This document shows positions 1 through 8,586 of a stretch of 64,000 bases of DNA, piece by piece. The notes under the pieces were generated by a model. It searched no databases. It had not been told where the DNA came from and worked only from the letters and a program-made list of their open reading frames with translations. The position numbers and the translations under genes were made by a program. Numbering within the stretch: position 1 is the stretch's first letter; the number at the start of each line of letters is the position of its first letter. The stretch comes from Vibrio maerlii (GTDB lineage Bacteria; Pseudomonadota; Gammaproteobacteria; Enterobacterales; Vibrionaceae). Location: assembly GCF_003415655.1 (NCBI RefSeq), contig NZ_QRHC01000006.1, positions 62,001-126,000 on the forward strand. The letters run 5' to 3'.

Positions 1-188
1 AAATTGATCTGGCTGAATCTGGTGCAGATGTGGTGATCTCTTTGAAACCCGATAGCAGCAATGTGCAACAAGAAGTGGTACTGAAAGGAGTGACCTTAGA
101 TAACCTCTATGGCGCAAGTGCGAATGGAGTCAGCGAAGCTGATATTTTGCAAAAGATGATTGATGACCAAAACCTAATCGTGCAGTAA
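1..188 (+). CDS. C-terminal end of large type I-secreted adhesin (partial)
   Basis: An open frame enters from the left edge (codons in phase with position 3) and stops at TAA 186-188. The visible 61 residues read IDLAESGADVVISLKP at the start, followed by a VVLKGVTLDNLYG segment and a SEADILQKMIDDQNLIV end. This pattern (acidic, beta-rich, 'sDAdIlqkLi' near the terminus) is typical of the C-terminal secretion domain of giant RTX/LapA-like adhesins. The next gene, 16 bp downstream, is a LapB-type exporter ATPase, which supports a secretion substrate. The repeat region lies outside the window, so size and ligand cannot be judged. Identification is by pattern and context. Confidence 0.6.
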   Translation, partial: IDLAESGADVVISLKPDSSNVQQEVVLKGVTLDNLYGASANGVSEADILQKMIDDQNLIVQ

Positions 189-204
189 GAGATGGAATCA
201 ATAC

Positions 205-2382
205 ATGGAAGGCAATGAAATAAAAGATCCTTGGATGACGAGCTTAATGTGGCTCAATGATCATTTTGATGTGCGTATGCATCAAGATAAGCTGTTGTCT
301 GGCTTGCCATTATCACAAGGTCAGCTTGATCAATCTCTATTCCTAAGAGCGGTAGAGCGTTTGTCTTTAAGCGTCGTAAAAATTGATAGGAAGAATCTTG
401 CGGAGGCCCAGTTTCCTGTCATCGTCTCTCTGCTAGATACAGGAACACCCATCGTAGTCACGTCACATCAAACGGGTACATTCCGTGTGATCGGAAGCAA
501 TGGACAAAGCGCCGAAATCGCCGACCTGAGTTCTCAAGTGGAAGAGTTTGGTTGGCAGATCGGTTGTGAAGCAAAATTGGATGCTCGAGTCGAACACGTA
601 GAAAAGAAAAAAGGGCATTGGCTTTGGTCAACGGTTAGAGAGGTGAAACCTTGGTATCGAGACCTTCTTGTCGCGTCGTTAATGATTAATGTCCTTGCCT
701 TGATTGTGCCTCTGTTTACCATGAATGTTTACGACCGCGTGGTCCCTAACCAAGCTTTTAATACCTTGTGGGTGCTCGTGATTGGTGTCTCCTGCGTGAT
801 AGTTTTTGACTGGTTACTGAGAGAAGCGCGAAGCTCCGTCACTGACTCTGCAGGCCAATATATCGATAACAAATTGTCATCCGTGCTTTTCAGTAAAGTA
901 CTTGGCATGAAACTGGAAAACCGTCCTCAATCGGTTGGGGCATTTGCTCGCCAAGTACAAGATTTTGACAGCGTTCGAGATTTCTTTACCTCAATCACTT
1001 TAGTGACCCTGGTTGATTTACCTTTTACTCTGTTATTTCTCGCGCTGATTGGCTGGTTAGGTGGGGCAATGATGTTCGTTCCTGTCGCGGTTATGTTCGC
1101 CTTGCTGCTTCTCAGTTTGACGATGAAAGGAAAAATAGAGCAAACCCAGACAGAGAGTGCTCAGTTATCCACTCAAAGACAAGCGCAACTCTTTGATTGC
1201 TTGAGCTCTTTGCCGGAGATTAAGCAGGGTAATGCACAGGGGGAGATGCAAAAGCGTTGGGAGCAAACCTCCGCCTCGTTATCCAACTGGCAAAATCGTT
1301 CCCGTCACTACTCAAACTTAGTTTCTCATTCGATCCAGTCCAGCCAACAGATTGTGACGATCTGTTTGATCGTGTTTGGTGTCTATCAGATATCGGAGGG
1401 TCTGCTTAGCATGGGGGGATTAATTGCGATTGTCATGCTAAGTGGCCGAGCAGCGGGTTCTATTAATCAACTCTCTATCCTGATGCTTAGGTACCAGCAA
1501 ACTAAGACGGCAGTAGAAGGTTTAACCAATATTATTGAATTGCCACAAGAAGATGAACTTGGTCATCAGCTATCAAGTGGCTCTTTTAATGGCTCAGTGC
1601 GATTCCAGGATGTGAGCTATCAGTATCCTGATAGCCAAACTTTGAGCCTTAATTGTATTGAATTGAATATTCGTAGCGGAGAACGTGTTGGGGTTGTTGG
1701 TGCTGCGGGCTCAGGGAAATCGACTTTGCTATCCCTGATGGCAAAACAGTTGTCTGCCGAACAAGGTCGAGTGTTATTTGACGACATTGACGCTCAACTG
1801 TGGCCAAGCAGTGTGCTGAGGGCTAAAACTGGTTGGGTTGGACAAAACTCACAGCTTATCTACGGCTCTGTGATTGAGAACATTACCTTGGGTGATAAGT
1901 ACATCGATCAGGAAAGAATCACTCACGCGGTTAACTTATCTGGGCTCAGTGGTCATATGGAGCGTCTAGAAAATGGTTTGGAAACTCAGGTTGGCGAGGG
2001 AGGCCGTTTTCTATCGGGTGGGCAACGCCAGTCTGTTGCCATCGCGAGAGCTCTGTACCGACAACCTAACCTGCTTTTAATGGATGAGCCAACGTCTTCT
2101 ATGGATAAGGTGACAGAAACTCGCCTTTTCAATGGGCTGCAGAGTATGCCGAGGGATATCACTATGGTGATTACCTCTCACAAACCTTCGTTCCTTGCAC
2201 TCTGTGACCGAATAATTGTGATGGATAAAGGCAAGATAGTTGGTGATGGTTCTCCATCTGAAATCTTCACATCATCGTCAGCTAAACAAGGCGGGCGTAG
2301 TCGAGTGCGTTCTATTTCCGTCGTTCAAGGTGGTCAAGTCGCTCAAAGCAGTCAAGATGTGCTGGGAGGTCAGAATGAGTAG
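205..2382 (+). CDS. Type I secretion ABC exporter, permease/ATPase (LapB-like)
   Basis: A 725-residue inner-membrane half-transporter predicted to power export of the upstream adhesin. Domain order is an N-terminal C39-peptidase-like domain (about residues 10-135), a transmembrane domain (about 155-430) and an ABC ATPase (about 470-695). The peptidase-like domain has no cysteine in its first 115 residues, so it is a non-catalytic docking domain and not a leader peptidase. Walker A GAAGSGKST is near residue 499, the signature LSGGQRQ near 603, Walker B LLLMDEPT near 623, and TSHK forms the switch histidine. The gene overlaps the HlyD gene by 8 bp, so the two are co-translated. Length and architecture match the LapB/type I exporter family. 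Confidence 0.93.
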   Translation: MEGNEIKDPWMTSLMWLNDHFDVRMHQDKLLSGLPLSQGQLDQSLFLRAVERLSLSVVKIDRKNLAEAQFPVIVSLLDTGTPIVVTSHQTGTFRVIGSNGQSAEIADLSSQVEEFGWQIGCEAKLDARVEHVEKKKGHWLWSTVREVKPWYRDLLVASLMINVLALIVPLFTMNVYDRVVPNQAFNTLWVLVIGVSCVIVFDWLLREARSSVTDSAGQYIDNKLSSVLFSKVLGMKLENRPQSVGAFARQVQDFDSVRDFFTSITLVTLVDLPFTLLFLALIGWLGGAMMFVPVAVMFALLLLSLTMKGKIEQTQTESAQLSTQRQAQLFDCLSSLPEIKQGNAQGEMQKRWEQTSASLSNWQNRSRHYSNLVSHSIQSSQQIVTICLIVFGVYQISEGLLSMGGLIAIVMLSGRAAGSINQLSILMLRYQQTKTAVEGLTNIIELPQEDELGHQLSSGSFNGSVRFQDVSYQYPDSQTLSLNCIELNIRSGERVGVVGAAGSGKSTLLSLMAKQLSAEQGRVLFDDIDAQLWPSSVLRAKTGWVGQNSQLIYGSVIENITLGDKYIDQERITHAVNLSGLSGHMERLENGLETQVGEGGRFLSGGQRQSVAIARALYRQPNLLLMDEPTSSMDKVTETRLFNGLQSMPRDITMVITSHKPSFLALCDRIIVMDKGKIVGDGSPSEIFTSSSAKQGGRSRVRSISVVQGGQVAQSSQDVLGGQNE

Positions 2383-3694
2383 TACGGCTTGGAATCCAGC
2401 ATACGCTGCTAAGAAATCACGTAAGCTTATTTGGTTAAGTGCTGCGCTGATCGTTGCTGTGATTGGTTGGGCAACATGGGCAAAGCTTGAAGAAGTCGTC
2501 GTTGGGGAAGGTAAGGTTGTACCAAGCCTATCCGTCCAAACGATTCAAAGCCTTGAAGGTGGCTTAGTGAAAGAGTTATTGGTCAAGCAAGGCGAACGTG
2601 TGAAAGCTGGCCAAACTATTGCGGTTCTTGACGATACTCGATTTAGAGCTAGTTACTTAGAGACCGCTCAGCAAGCGGATTCGTTGTTAGCACAAAGAAA
2701 ACGTTTAGAGGCGGAACTTGCCACGATTGTTGTAGAGCCGCTCAACGAGGCATGGCGTGAACAAGTGACAATTGTTCCTCAGAGTTTTGAACTGAATGAA
2801 AACAGCCACCCGGCGCTCATCAACGCCTGGGCGAATTATCAAGAACGCTTGGGACAACTGAAAACAGAGCTTGAGGAGTCTCAATTACGTATCGAGCAAC
2901 AAGCTCAAGCATACAACGATACTCAACATTCGCTACGCACGCTTCGTAGCAGCCTCAATGTGGTTAATAAAGAACGAGATATGCTCAAAACGGTTGTTGA
3001 GAGTGGGGCGGTAGCTGAAGTTGAATTACTCAAGTTGAATCGAGATGTAATTAAGCTGGAAGGTGATATCGCTAGCTCTCAAGCCTCAGCACAAAAGCAG
3101 CGCGCGGCCTATTCAGAAGCAATTGCTGACCGACGCAGCACCGCTATCGATTTCCGAACCAAGGTGCAGGGCCAGTTAAATGAAGTGACAGCACAGTTGG
3201 CTCAACTTGGAGAAAGCCGACAAGCCATTGCTGATCAGCTGCAGCGAACCCAGCTTATCTCTCCAGTAGATGGACGTGTAAAAGAAGTCTTTGTCCGTAC
3301 TATCGGTGGGGTAGTAAAACCCGGCGAACCTATCGTTGAGTTGGTTCCGGAAAACAGTGCGCTGATTGTTGAAGCAAAGATCGCACCTCAAGATATTGGC
3401 TTTGTCTCACCTGGATTAGAGGCAACAGTAAAATTTTCTGCCTATGATTTCGTTATATACGGAGGCGTAAAAGGAATCGTGACCTATGTCAGTGGGGATG
3501 CACTGCAGACGGAAGATGGTCATGCCTATTATCGCGCACATATTGAGTTAGATGGTGACACGCAACCGGAAGCTTTCACAGTTATTCCGGGTATGCAGGT
3601 CGCGGTCGATATTTTAACTGGGGAAAAAACGGTACTTAGCTACTGGCTAAAACCAATTCTGCGAGCGAAAGAGAGTGCTCTAAGAGAACGATAA
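2375..3694 (+). CDS. HlyD-family periplasmic adaptor of type I secretion
   Basis: Membrane-fusion protein linking the exporter ATPase to the outer membrane channel. The ATG at 2375 is preferred because GGGAGG lies 5 nt upstream and it gives a 439-residue protein of usual length; the frame is open further upstream (to 2240) only because it overlaps the ATPase gene. Features are a short cytoplasmic N-terminus, one transmembrane segment (about residues 17-36), a lipoyl-like half (EGGLVKELLVKQGERVKAGQ), a long glutamine-rich coiled coil (about 95-300), the second lipoyl half (ISPVDGRVKEVFVRTIGGVV) and a beta-barrel C-terminus (IPGMQVAVDILTG). It is second in a tightly packed operon. Confidence 0.93.
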   Translation: MSSTAWNPAYAAKKSRKLIWLSAALIVAVIGWATWAKLEEVVVGEGKVVPSLSVQTIQSLEGGLVKELLVKQGERVKAGQTIAVLDDTRFRASYLETAQQADSLLAQRKRLEAELATIVVEPLNEAWREQVTIVPQSFELNENSHPALINAWANYQERLGQLKTELEESQLRIEQQAQAYNDTQHSLRTLRSSLNVVNKERDMLKTVVESGAVAEVELLKLNRDVIKLEGDIASSQASAQKQRAAYSEAIADRRSTAIDFRTKVQGQLNEVTAQLAQLGESRQAIADQLQRTQLISPVDGRVKEVFVRTIGGVVKPGEPIVELVPENSALIVEAKIAPQDIGFVSPGLEATVKFSAYDFVIYGGVKGIVTYVSGDALQTEDGHAYYRAHIELDGDTQPEAFTVIPGMQVAVDILTGEKTVLSYWLKPILRAKESALRER

Positions 3695-3708
3695 AATAAG
3701 GAAGTAGA

Positions 3709-5016
3709 ATGCGTTCTAAAACATTGTTGTTGGCGAGTATGTTGCTGTCCGCGCATACTCAAGCCGTTTCTCTGGAGGAGTCGGTTGCGTACGCTATCGA
3801 TTACAGTCCAGAGATATTGGCACAATACTCGCGTTATCAATCTGTAGTAAGAGATGGAGATGCTGCTAGTGGGGATTATTTACCTCAGGCAAACCTCTAC
3901 GGTGCGATTGGTTATCAGGGGACGAGATATGATAGTGATAACTATATCGATTCCGGAGACCGCAACGAAACCCGTTCAGAATTGGGATTAAGAGTCTCTC
4001 AACTTTTATTTGATGGCTTTGGTACCAGCGCCAATATTGATCGACTTACTTATGAAGCAGAAGCAGAAAGGCTTACGCTGATTTCTCGTGCAGAGAATGT
4101 TTCGCTTGATGTCGTACGTATTTACTTAGATCTACTCAAAGCGCAGACCTTATTAGAGCTCTCTGAACGAAATGTACGTGAGCACCAAGAAATCTATCAA
4201 GATGTGTTTGATAAGAAGCAGAAAGGGTTAAGTAGTAACTCGGACCTAGCACAAATTTCGGCTCGTGTTGCGACGGCGCAGTCATCGCTTATTTCAGCAC
4301 AAAATAATCTCTATGATTTGCAGGCTCAGTTCTTACGCCTTGTCGGTAAAACACCAACGGATCTCGTCTATCCGATTTTCGATCAAGGTTTGTTACCGAG
4401 CAGTGTTGATGTCGCGAAATCTCAAGCTATTAATAACCATCCAGAGTTAAAAGCCGCGATGCTTGATCTTGACGCTGCTCGTAAAGAGGTACGTCGAGAA
4501 AAAGGGGATTATTACCCAGAGGTGAAATTAGAACTCGTTGCGAACAAAACGGATGATGTGGGTAATCAATCTGGTAAAGATGAAGATGCCAGAATTATGT
4601 TGACCGTTGACTATGACATCTTTAATGGTTTCTCAACCAACTCTCGAGTGGAGTCTTCCGCATGGCGTGTTGAAGAAGCCCGTGCGATTCGCTTAAGAAC
4701 AGAACGAGAAATCGAAGAAGGGACGCAACTGGCGTGGAATGCTTATGACATGCTCGAGCGTCAAAAGGGTTTACTACAACAGAACGTAGACTCAGCAAAA
4801 ATTGCCGAGCTTGGCTATATTCAACAGTTCCAAGTTGGCCGAAGAAGCTTATTGGATGTACTTGATGCGAAAGTCGAGGTATTTCTGGCGCGCCGGAATT
4901 ATGTCAACACCCAGTATGACCATACGTTAGCTGCGTATCGACTATTGAATGCAATGGGAATGCTCACCTACGCATTGCGCATAGAGCACCCAGACGAGTG
5001 GCAGGAGAGTAAGTGA
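3709..5016 (+). CDS. TolC-family outer membrane secretion channel
   Basis: A 435-residue outer membrane efflux protein, predicted to complete the tripartite type I secretion apparatus. A signal peptide is visible (MRSKTLLLASMLLSAHTQA, then VSLEE). Two repeated coiled-coil/beta halves follow, with typical motifs: SELGLRVSQLLFDGFGT in the first half and IMLTVDYDIFNGFSTNSRV in the second, and a C-terminal GRRSLLDVLDAKVEVFLARR segment characteristic of AggA/LapE-type channels. AAGGAAG precedes the start with good spacing. The stop overlaps the next ATG by one base. Family assignment is secure; pairing with this exporter is inferred from the operon. Confidence 0.93.
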   Translation: MRSKTLLLASMLLSAHTQAVSLEESVAYAIDYSPEILAQYSRYQSVVRDGDAASGDYLPQANLYGAIGYQGTRYDSDNYIDSGDRNETRSELGLRVSQLLFDGFGTSANIDRLTYEAEAERLTLISRAENVSLDVVRIYLDLLKAQTLLELSERNVREHQEIYQDVFDKKQKGLSSNSDLAQISARVATAQSSLISAQNNLYDLQAQFLRLVGKTPTDLVYPIFDQGLLPSSVDVAKSQAINNHPELKAAMLDLDAARKEVRREKGDYYPEVKLELVANKTDDVGNQSGKDEDARIMLTVDYDIFNGFSTNSRVESSAWRVEEARAIRLRTEREIEEGTQLAWNAYDMLERQKGLLQQNVDSAKIAELGYIQQFQVGRRSLLDVLDAKVEVFLARRNYVNTQYDHTLAAYRLLNAMGMLTYALRIEHPDEWQESK

Positions 5017-5657
5017 TGAAGTACAAAAATCTAATGCTAGTGCTCTTTTCGCTCATCCTTCTTGGCTGTGCCCAAGAACCTGATTTAAATACGCATCGTC
5101 ATCAGATTGATGATTTATCTGATGATGACAAAGATGGTGTGATTAATCAGCGTGACCTCTGTTTTGGTACTCCTGATGGTGTGCGCGTAGACACACAAGG
5201 TTGTGCAGATTGGGAAGTGAAAGAGCAAGCGAATGTTATTAGCTTCTTTTTCGCGATGGACCAAGACAAGGAAACGGTAGAACATCAGTCACCGCTCGAA
5301 GAGCTAGTGACGTTATTGAACGATAACCCAGAGGCAAGTGTCGTACTGATTGGCGATACTAGCCCTGAGGCGAGCTTAGCGTACAACCAAGCTCTGGCTG
5401 AGCGTCGCACTCATACCATTCGAGACATGCTTATTCGAGAGGGTATTGACCGTAACAGAATCTCAGAGCAAGAGTTTTCTCAAATTACCAACCTAACTTC
5501 CCATCTACATAAACGTAAGCGCCGCGCGATTGCCGTTGTCATGACAGATGATATGAGCGTCAAACCAAGTTGGACGATTTTTAGCTCGGAAGAGGTTCTA
5601 ACCCCTGGCTCTCTTATTGAGAATCAAACATTCGTGGAGATTGATGATGAGAAGTAA
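5016..5657 (+). CDS. OmpA-like lipoprotein of the type I secretion operon
   Basis: A 213-residue predicted lipoprotein. The lipobox is LILLGC after a hydrophobic leader (residues 1-18). A thrombospondin type 3-like calcium-binding stretch (DDDKDGVINQRD) follows, then an OmpA-like peptidoglycan-binding domain with NQALAERRTHTIRDMLIREGI. ATG 5016 overlaps the preceding TGA (TGATG) with AGGAG 8 nt upstream; a GTG at 5013 is the alternative. The family usually anchors an outer membrane complex to peptidoglycan; here it probably steadies the secretion channel or a retained adhesin. The final 40 residues after the OmpA core are unlike the usual family C-terminus. Confidence 0.85.
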   Translation: MKYKNLMLVLFSLILLGCAQEPDLNTHRHQIDDLSDDDKDGVINQRDLCFGTPDGVRVDTQGCADWEVKEQANVISFFFAMDQDKETVEHQSPLEELVTLLNDNPEASVVLIGDTSPEASLAYNQALAERRTHTIRDMLIREGIDRNRISEQEFSQITNLTSHLHKRKRRAIAVVMTDDMSVKPSWTIFSSEEVLTPGSLIENQTFVEIDDEK

Positions 5658-6564
5658 ACAATCAGCCTTAATGTTAGGGGTAATGCTAAGTTTATCGACA
5701 TCAGTTTTTGCTGATGAAGAGCGAATTATAAGTTCTGTTGCCGTTGAAGAGTCCTTGTTACCTCTCATGGAGAATCTGGTTTCTGAAAAGCAAGCTGGTT
5801 TGGACCTAGTTGGAACTCACAATATCCCGATGATGATGATTAACGGCCAAGTACAAGTTGGGATCAGTTCGCGAAAATGGACGGACAAGGAAGTAGCAAA
5901 GTTCCAAAATGAAATGGGCTACAAGCCCACAGAACTTTATTTCACCGCTGACGTTGTAGCGGTTCTCGCGAACAAGGACAATCCCAACAATTTCGTTACC
6001 ATGGATGAGGTGATTGATGTCTTTGGCTGTAACAAAGAAATTATCCCAGTTCGTTGGCAAAAATGGCAAGAGGGTGATTCACCCGTAATGGAGCCATATG
6101 CCATTGATGGTGGTTTAAAGCTTCATCAAAAAATGAATCAATGGGTGACTTGTAAGCCGGATTATTATGCCGCTACACAATATGTCGTTGATGGCGATGA
6201 GCTGGTGGAGAAAATGGATAGTTCTGAAGCTTCAATCGCTTATGTTACCTATTCAAGTGATTGGGATGAATATAAGCTTCTATCGATTGTAGATAAGCGT
6301 GGTGACCGATTCAGCGTTAATAAAGAAACCATCTTATCGGGTCGCTACCCACTGTCGAGCGTTTACTACATGTACCTCGACTTACCGCCGCATCGTAATT
6401 ACTTCTCTGATAGTGAAAAGCTATTTATTAATTTGGCTTTGAATAGTGAGCTCAAAGCACAGCTTAATGAGTACGGCTTTATTAGCTTGCCTGAAGAAGC
6501 AATACGTCGAAATAAGGTACGACTGGGCTTGGAGCAACCAACCATTGAGGGTGGGTATAAGTAA
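5647..6564 (+). CDS. PstS-like periplasmic substrate-binding protein in secretion operon
   Basis: A 305-residue periplasmic protein with signal peptide MRSKQSALMLGVMLSLSTSV...FA. The fold suggested by the sequence is the phosphate-binding-protein-like (PBP type II) class: an early ISSVAVEESLLPLMENL strand-helix, an NGQVQVGISSRKWTDKEV segment, an FTADVVAVLANKDNP hinge and an ILSGRYPLSSVYYMYL segment equivalent to the 'YPL' region of PstS proteins. No transporter genes accompany it. The start overlaps the OmpA-like gene (GGAG at 5636-5639; ATG 5644 is an alternative), so it is translationally coupled to the secretion genes. Its role there is unknown; ligand sensing or adhesin maturation are guesses. 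Confidence 0.75.
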   Translation: MRSKQSALMLGVMLSLSTSVFADEERIISSVAVEESLLPLMENLVSEKQAGLDLVGTHNIPMMMINGQVQVGISSRKWTDKEVAKFQNEMGYKPTELYFTADVVAVLANKDNPNNFVTMDEVIDVFGCNKEIIPVRWQKWQEGDSPVMEPYAIDGGLKLHQKMNQWVTCKPDYYAATQYVVDGDELVEKMDSSEASIAYVTYSSDWDEYKLLSIVDKRGDRFSVNKETILSGRYPLSSVYYMYLDLPPHRNYFSDSEKLFINLALNSELKAQLNEYGFISLPEEAIRRNKVRLGLEQPTIEGGYK

Positions 6565-6569
6565 CAAAA

Positions 6570-6635
6570 CTAGAGCGCTTCGCGTCTAGATACCTAGATA
6601 ACGAGATCGCTTCGCTGCTGGAGATCTAGATATCG
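6570..6635. repeat. Imperfect CTAG/CGCTTCGC-rich repeat tract
   Basis: Two similar halves each contain an (A/T)CGCTTCGC-type core followed by TCTAGATA: the first spans about 6575-6592 and the second about 6606-6632. CTAG occurs repeatedly. It lies just after the last secretion gene and before the terminator hairpin and the 8-mer array, so it looks like a degenerate relative of the same CTAG-rich repeat family. No coding potential was seen. Confidence 0.45.
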
Positions 6636-6661
6636 ATATTTTCAGAAGCGTCGATAGTAAA

Positions 6662-6689
6662 AAGGGTTGACGTCCTAACGTCAACCCTT
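6662..6689. terminator. Perfect 12-bp hairpin ending the secretion operon
   Basis: AAGGGTTGACGT and ACGTCAACCCTT form a perfect stem with loop CCTA, 97 bp after the last gene of the secretion operon. The 3' side is followed by CAACATTC and not a strong T-run, so it is a weak rho-independent terminator or an RNA end stabiliser. It sits between convergent genes and could serve both strands. Confidence 0.65.
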
Positions 6690-6695
6690 CAACAT

Positions 6696-6857
6696 TCTCT
6701 AGCTCTCTAGCTCTCTAGCTCTCTAGCTCTCTAGCTCTCTAGCTCTCTAGCTCTCTAGCTCTCTAGCTCTCTAGCTCTCTAGCTCTCTAGCTCTCTAGCT
6801 CTCTAGCTCTCTAGCTCTCTAGCTCTCTAGCTCTCTAGCTCTCTAGCTCTCTAGCTC
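6696..6857. repeat. 8-mer tandem array (TCTCTAGC), 20 perfect copies
   Basis: Twenty uninterrupted copies of TCTCTAGC occupy 6696-6855, followed by a two-base partial copy. Each unit contains CTAG and AGCT, both self-complementary, so single strands can form strings of 4-bp stems with 4-nt loops. Because 8 is not a multiple of 3 and CTAG reads TAG on both strands, the array closes all six reading frames within 24 bp. It contains the stop codon and last four codons of the minus-strand ACT-domain gene. A shorter array of the same unit lies at 50986-51049. Confidence 0.97.
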
Positions 6858-7283
6858 AATCGCCATATTGGCTGTGAATAAACTTGAGCTTACGCCACCC
6901 CCGCCTGCGATGAACACGCGTTGACAGTCCATGTCGAGGATATTAATACCTTGATTATCCAGTACGTGGGTGATTTCGTTAACGATACCAGCGCGATCAT
7001 TGGAGTCTAAACGCACTTGGAATACTTGGTCTGGATTATGTGCTTTTGAGTCGCTATCGACAAACTGAACCATCAAACCATCTTGGGTTTCAAAGGCTTG
7101 TTTCACGATGGCTTCATTGTGTTTAGGGAGTTCTACTTTAATCACCGCGGCTACTTGGTTTTCAATAAAGTTTACTTTACTGATCAACCATTTACCGTCG
7201 TTTTCATGAGTGATAGCAGAAAGTCGTTTGATGGTAGATGGAGATGCGGTGCCGACAAAGTTCACAATAAAAGTGCTGTTCAT
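6843..7283 (-). CDS. GcvR-like double ACT-domain protein, C-terminus ended by repeat array
   Basis: A 146-residue protein with two ACT domains: residues 1-75 (MNSTFIVNFVGTASPSTIKR, then KWLISKVNFIENQVAAVIKV) and residues from about 85 (VFQVRLDSNDRAGIVNEITH, then GINILDMDCQRVFIAGGG). It resembles the glycine cleavage repressor GcvR and related amino-acid-sensing ACT proteins. ATG 7283 is chosen because GGAGGT lies 7 nt upstream. The second ACT domain stops after its SSLFTANMAIEL strand, where a final helix and strand would be expected. The last residues ELES and the TAG stop are encoded by the 8-mer array, so the protein appears truncated. Function may be reduced or altered. Confidence 0.8.
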   Translation of the reverse strand: MNSTFIVNFVGTASPSTIKRLSAITHENDGKWLISKVNFIENQVAAVIKVELPKHNEAIVKQAFETQDGLMVQFVDSDSKAHNPDQVFQVRLDSNDRAGIVNEITHVLDNQGINILDMDCQRVFIAGGGGVSSSLFTANMAIELES

Positions 7284-7421
7284 AACGATAACCTCCAAAG
7301 GAAACACATTCACGTGGGTATATTCTCAGTTTAGGAGTTAGCGCAAAACAATGTTTGATGAGAGTCAACTTTCTGAACTAAGAATTACATGAAATCCTAA
7401 AAATCAAAGCCTTAGCACAAA

Positions 7422-7445
7422 AAAGGCGACCTTGAGGTCGCCTTT
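7422..7445 (-). terminator. Rho-independent terminator of the DUF3943 gene
   Basis: AAAGGCGACC and GGTCGCCTTT form a perfect stem with a 4-nt loop, 16 bp past the stop of the minus-strand gene. On the minus strand the stem runs into six T residues. Confidence 0.9.
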
Positions 7446-7461
7446 GACATGAATTTGGTGT

Positions 7462-8364
7462 TTAAAACGATATCTTCAGGGTCGCACCGTAGTATTGAGT
7501 GTCGTAATCAGCGCCAGCATTGAGTGCGTATTGCGCGGCATCTTGGTTGCCGTACCATGGGTCGAGATTGAAGTTTAGCTCGGCCTCACCGCCCCATGCA
7601 TCCGTTACCCAATAGTGAATGTGTCCAACAGGGTTTAAGAAAAAGAGAGACACATCACCCATGGTGCGAGAGCCCCAAACTTCACCACCAGAGGCGATGA
7701 GATCTTGCTCTGCTTCAAACATCATTTCACCCACAACGGCACCGAAGAATGGTGTGATGAACAAGTCCTGCCAAGATGGAACTTCAGCGAAAGCTTCTAC
7801 ACCGTATTCCCAGAAGAAAGCAGACATGGTGAACGAGTACAGGAATGAGTCGAACTCATCGTAGCCCGCATGACGAGCTGCCGTATAGTAAACGCCACCA
7901 AAATAAGGGTGCATGATATAGTTTAGGAAGTGTTCATCGCGGTCCCAAACAGGGCCGTCTGATACGTTATCTTTCCATTTTTTACCTAATTTACTTAGGT
8001 CACGCTGATCCTCATCCCATTTTGTGATGCTTTCAGGTAAAAAGGTCATTAAACCTACGGTAGCGACACTAAGGCCTAAAATGGTATAGGTTTGTCCCAT
8101 TAGGTAATCCCAGTCTTCTTCACTGCTTGGATTAAGGTGAAGTGGCATTGGGTTCGCATCTAGGTCTAGGTTATTATCGTCAGACAACGATAGTGTGGTT
8201 GCTTTGTAGCTGTAGGTACTGTCTGAGATACAATACTCAAGATTACAATTACTTAAGCTATCAAGGTTTAGAGGCATTGTGTTGTCTAAAGTGATAGCAC
8301 TTGCAGCGCCAGAGGCTGCAAATAATGATGTAGCAATGCATCTTTTGAGCACTGTGTTCTCCAT
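7462..8364 (-). CDS. DUF3943 domain protein, exported
   Basis: A 300-residue protein with a signal peptide (MENTVLKRCIATSLFAASG...ASA). The central WDRDEHFLNYIMHPYFGGVY and FWEYGVEAFAEVPSWQDLFI blocks are characteristic of DUF3943, a family of uncharacterised envelope proteins. Several hydrophobic or aromatic stretches and a terminal aromatic residue (KISF) would fit an outer-membrane or membrane-associated protein. ATG 8364 gives a clean signal peptide; neither it nor an upstream in-frame start at 8394 has a clear Shine-Dalgarno. It is a single gene ended by its own terminator. Function unknown. Confidence 0.75.
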   Translation of the reverse strand: MENTVLKRCIATSLFAASGAASAITLDNTMPLNLDSLSNCNLEYCISDSTYSYKATTLSLSDDNNLDLDANPMPLHLNPSSEEDWDYLMGQTYTILGLSVATVGLMTFLPESITKWDEDQRDLSKLGKKWKDNVSDGPVWDRDEHFLNYIMHPYFGGVYYTAARHAGYDEFDSFLYSFTMSAFFWEYGVEAFAEVPSWQDLFITPFFGAVVGEMMFEAEQDLIASGGEVWGSRTMGDVSLFFLNPVGHIHYWVTDAWGGEAELNFNLDPWYGNQDAAQYALNAGADYDTQYYGATLKISF

Positions 8365-8586
8365 TAACAATACAAAGAATGATCTAGCGCACAATTATCT
8401 ACTAAACTGTGCGTTAAGCAAAGCTAAGATATTAAAAAACAAATGATAGTTGCCTGTTTTTCTGATGTTTAAGCGCAAAGTTCTCCAAATCCTATTAATT
8501 GTAGGTTAGATTTTAGTTTCGTTGGAACCAACAACTAAAAATGTGCACTAAGTAGTGACTCGCACTCGATGTCTTGAGGTTTAAGA

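Noticed and set aside
6696..6857. Possible CRISPR array from a long series of identical units
   Set aside because: The units are 8 bp, contiguous and without spacers, so this is a simple tandem repeat.
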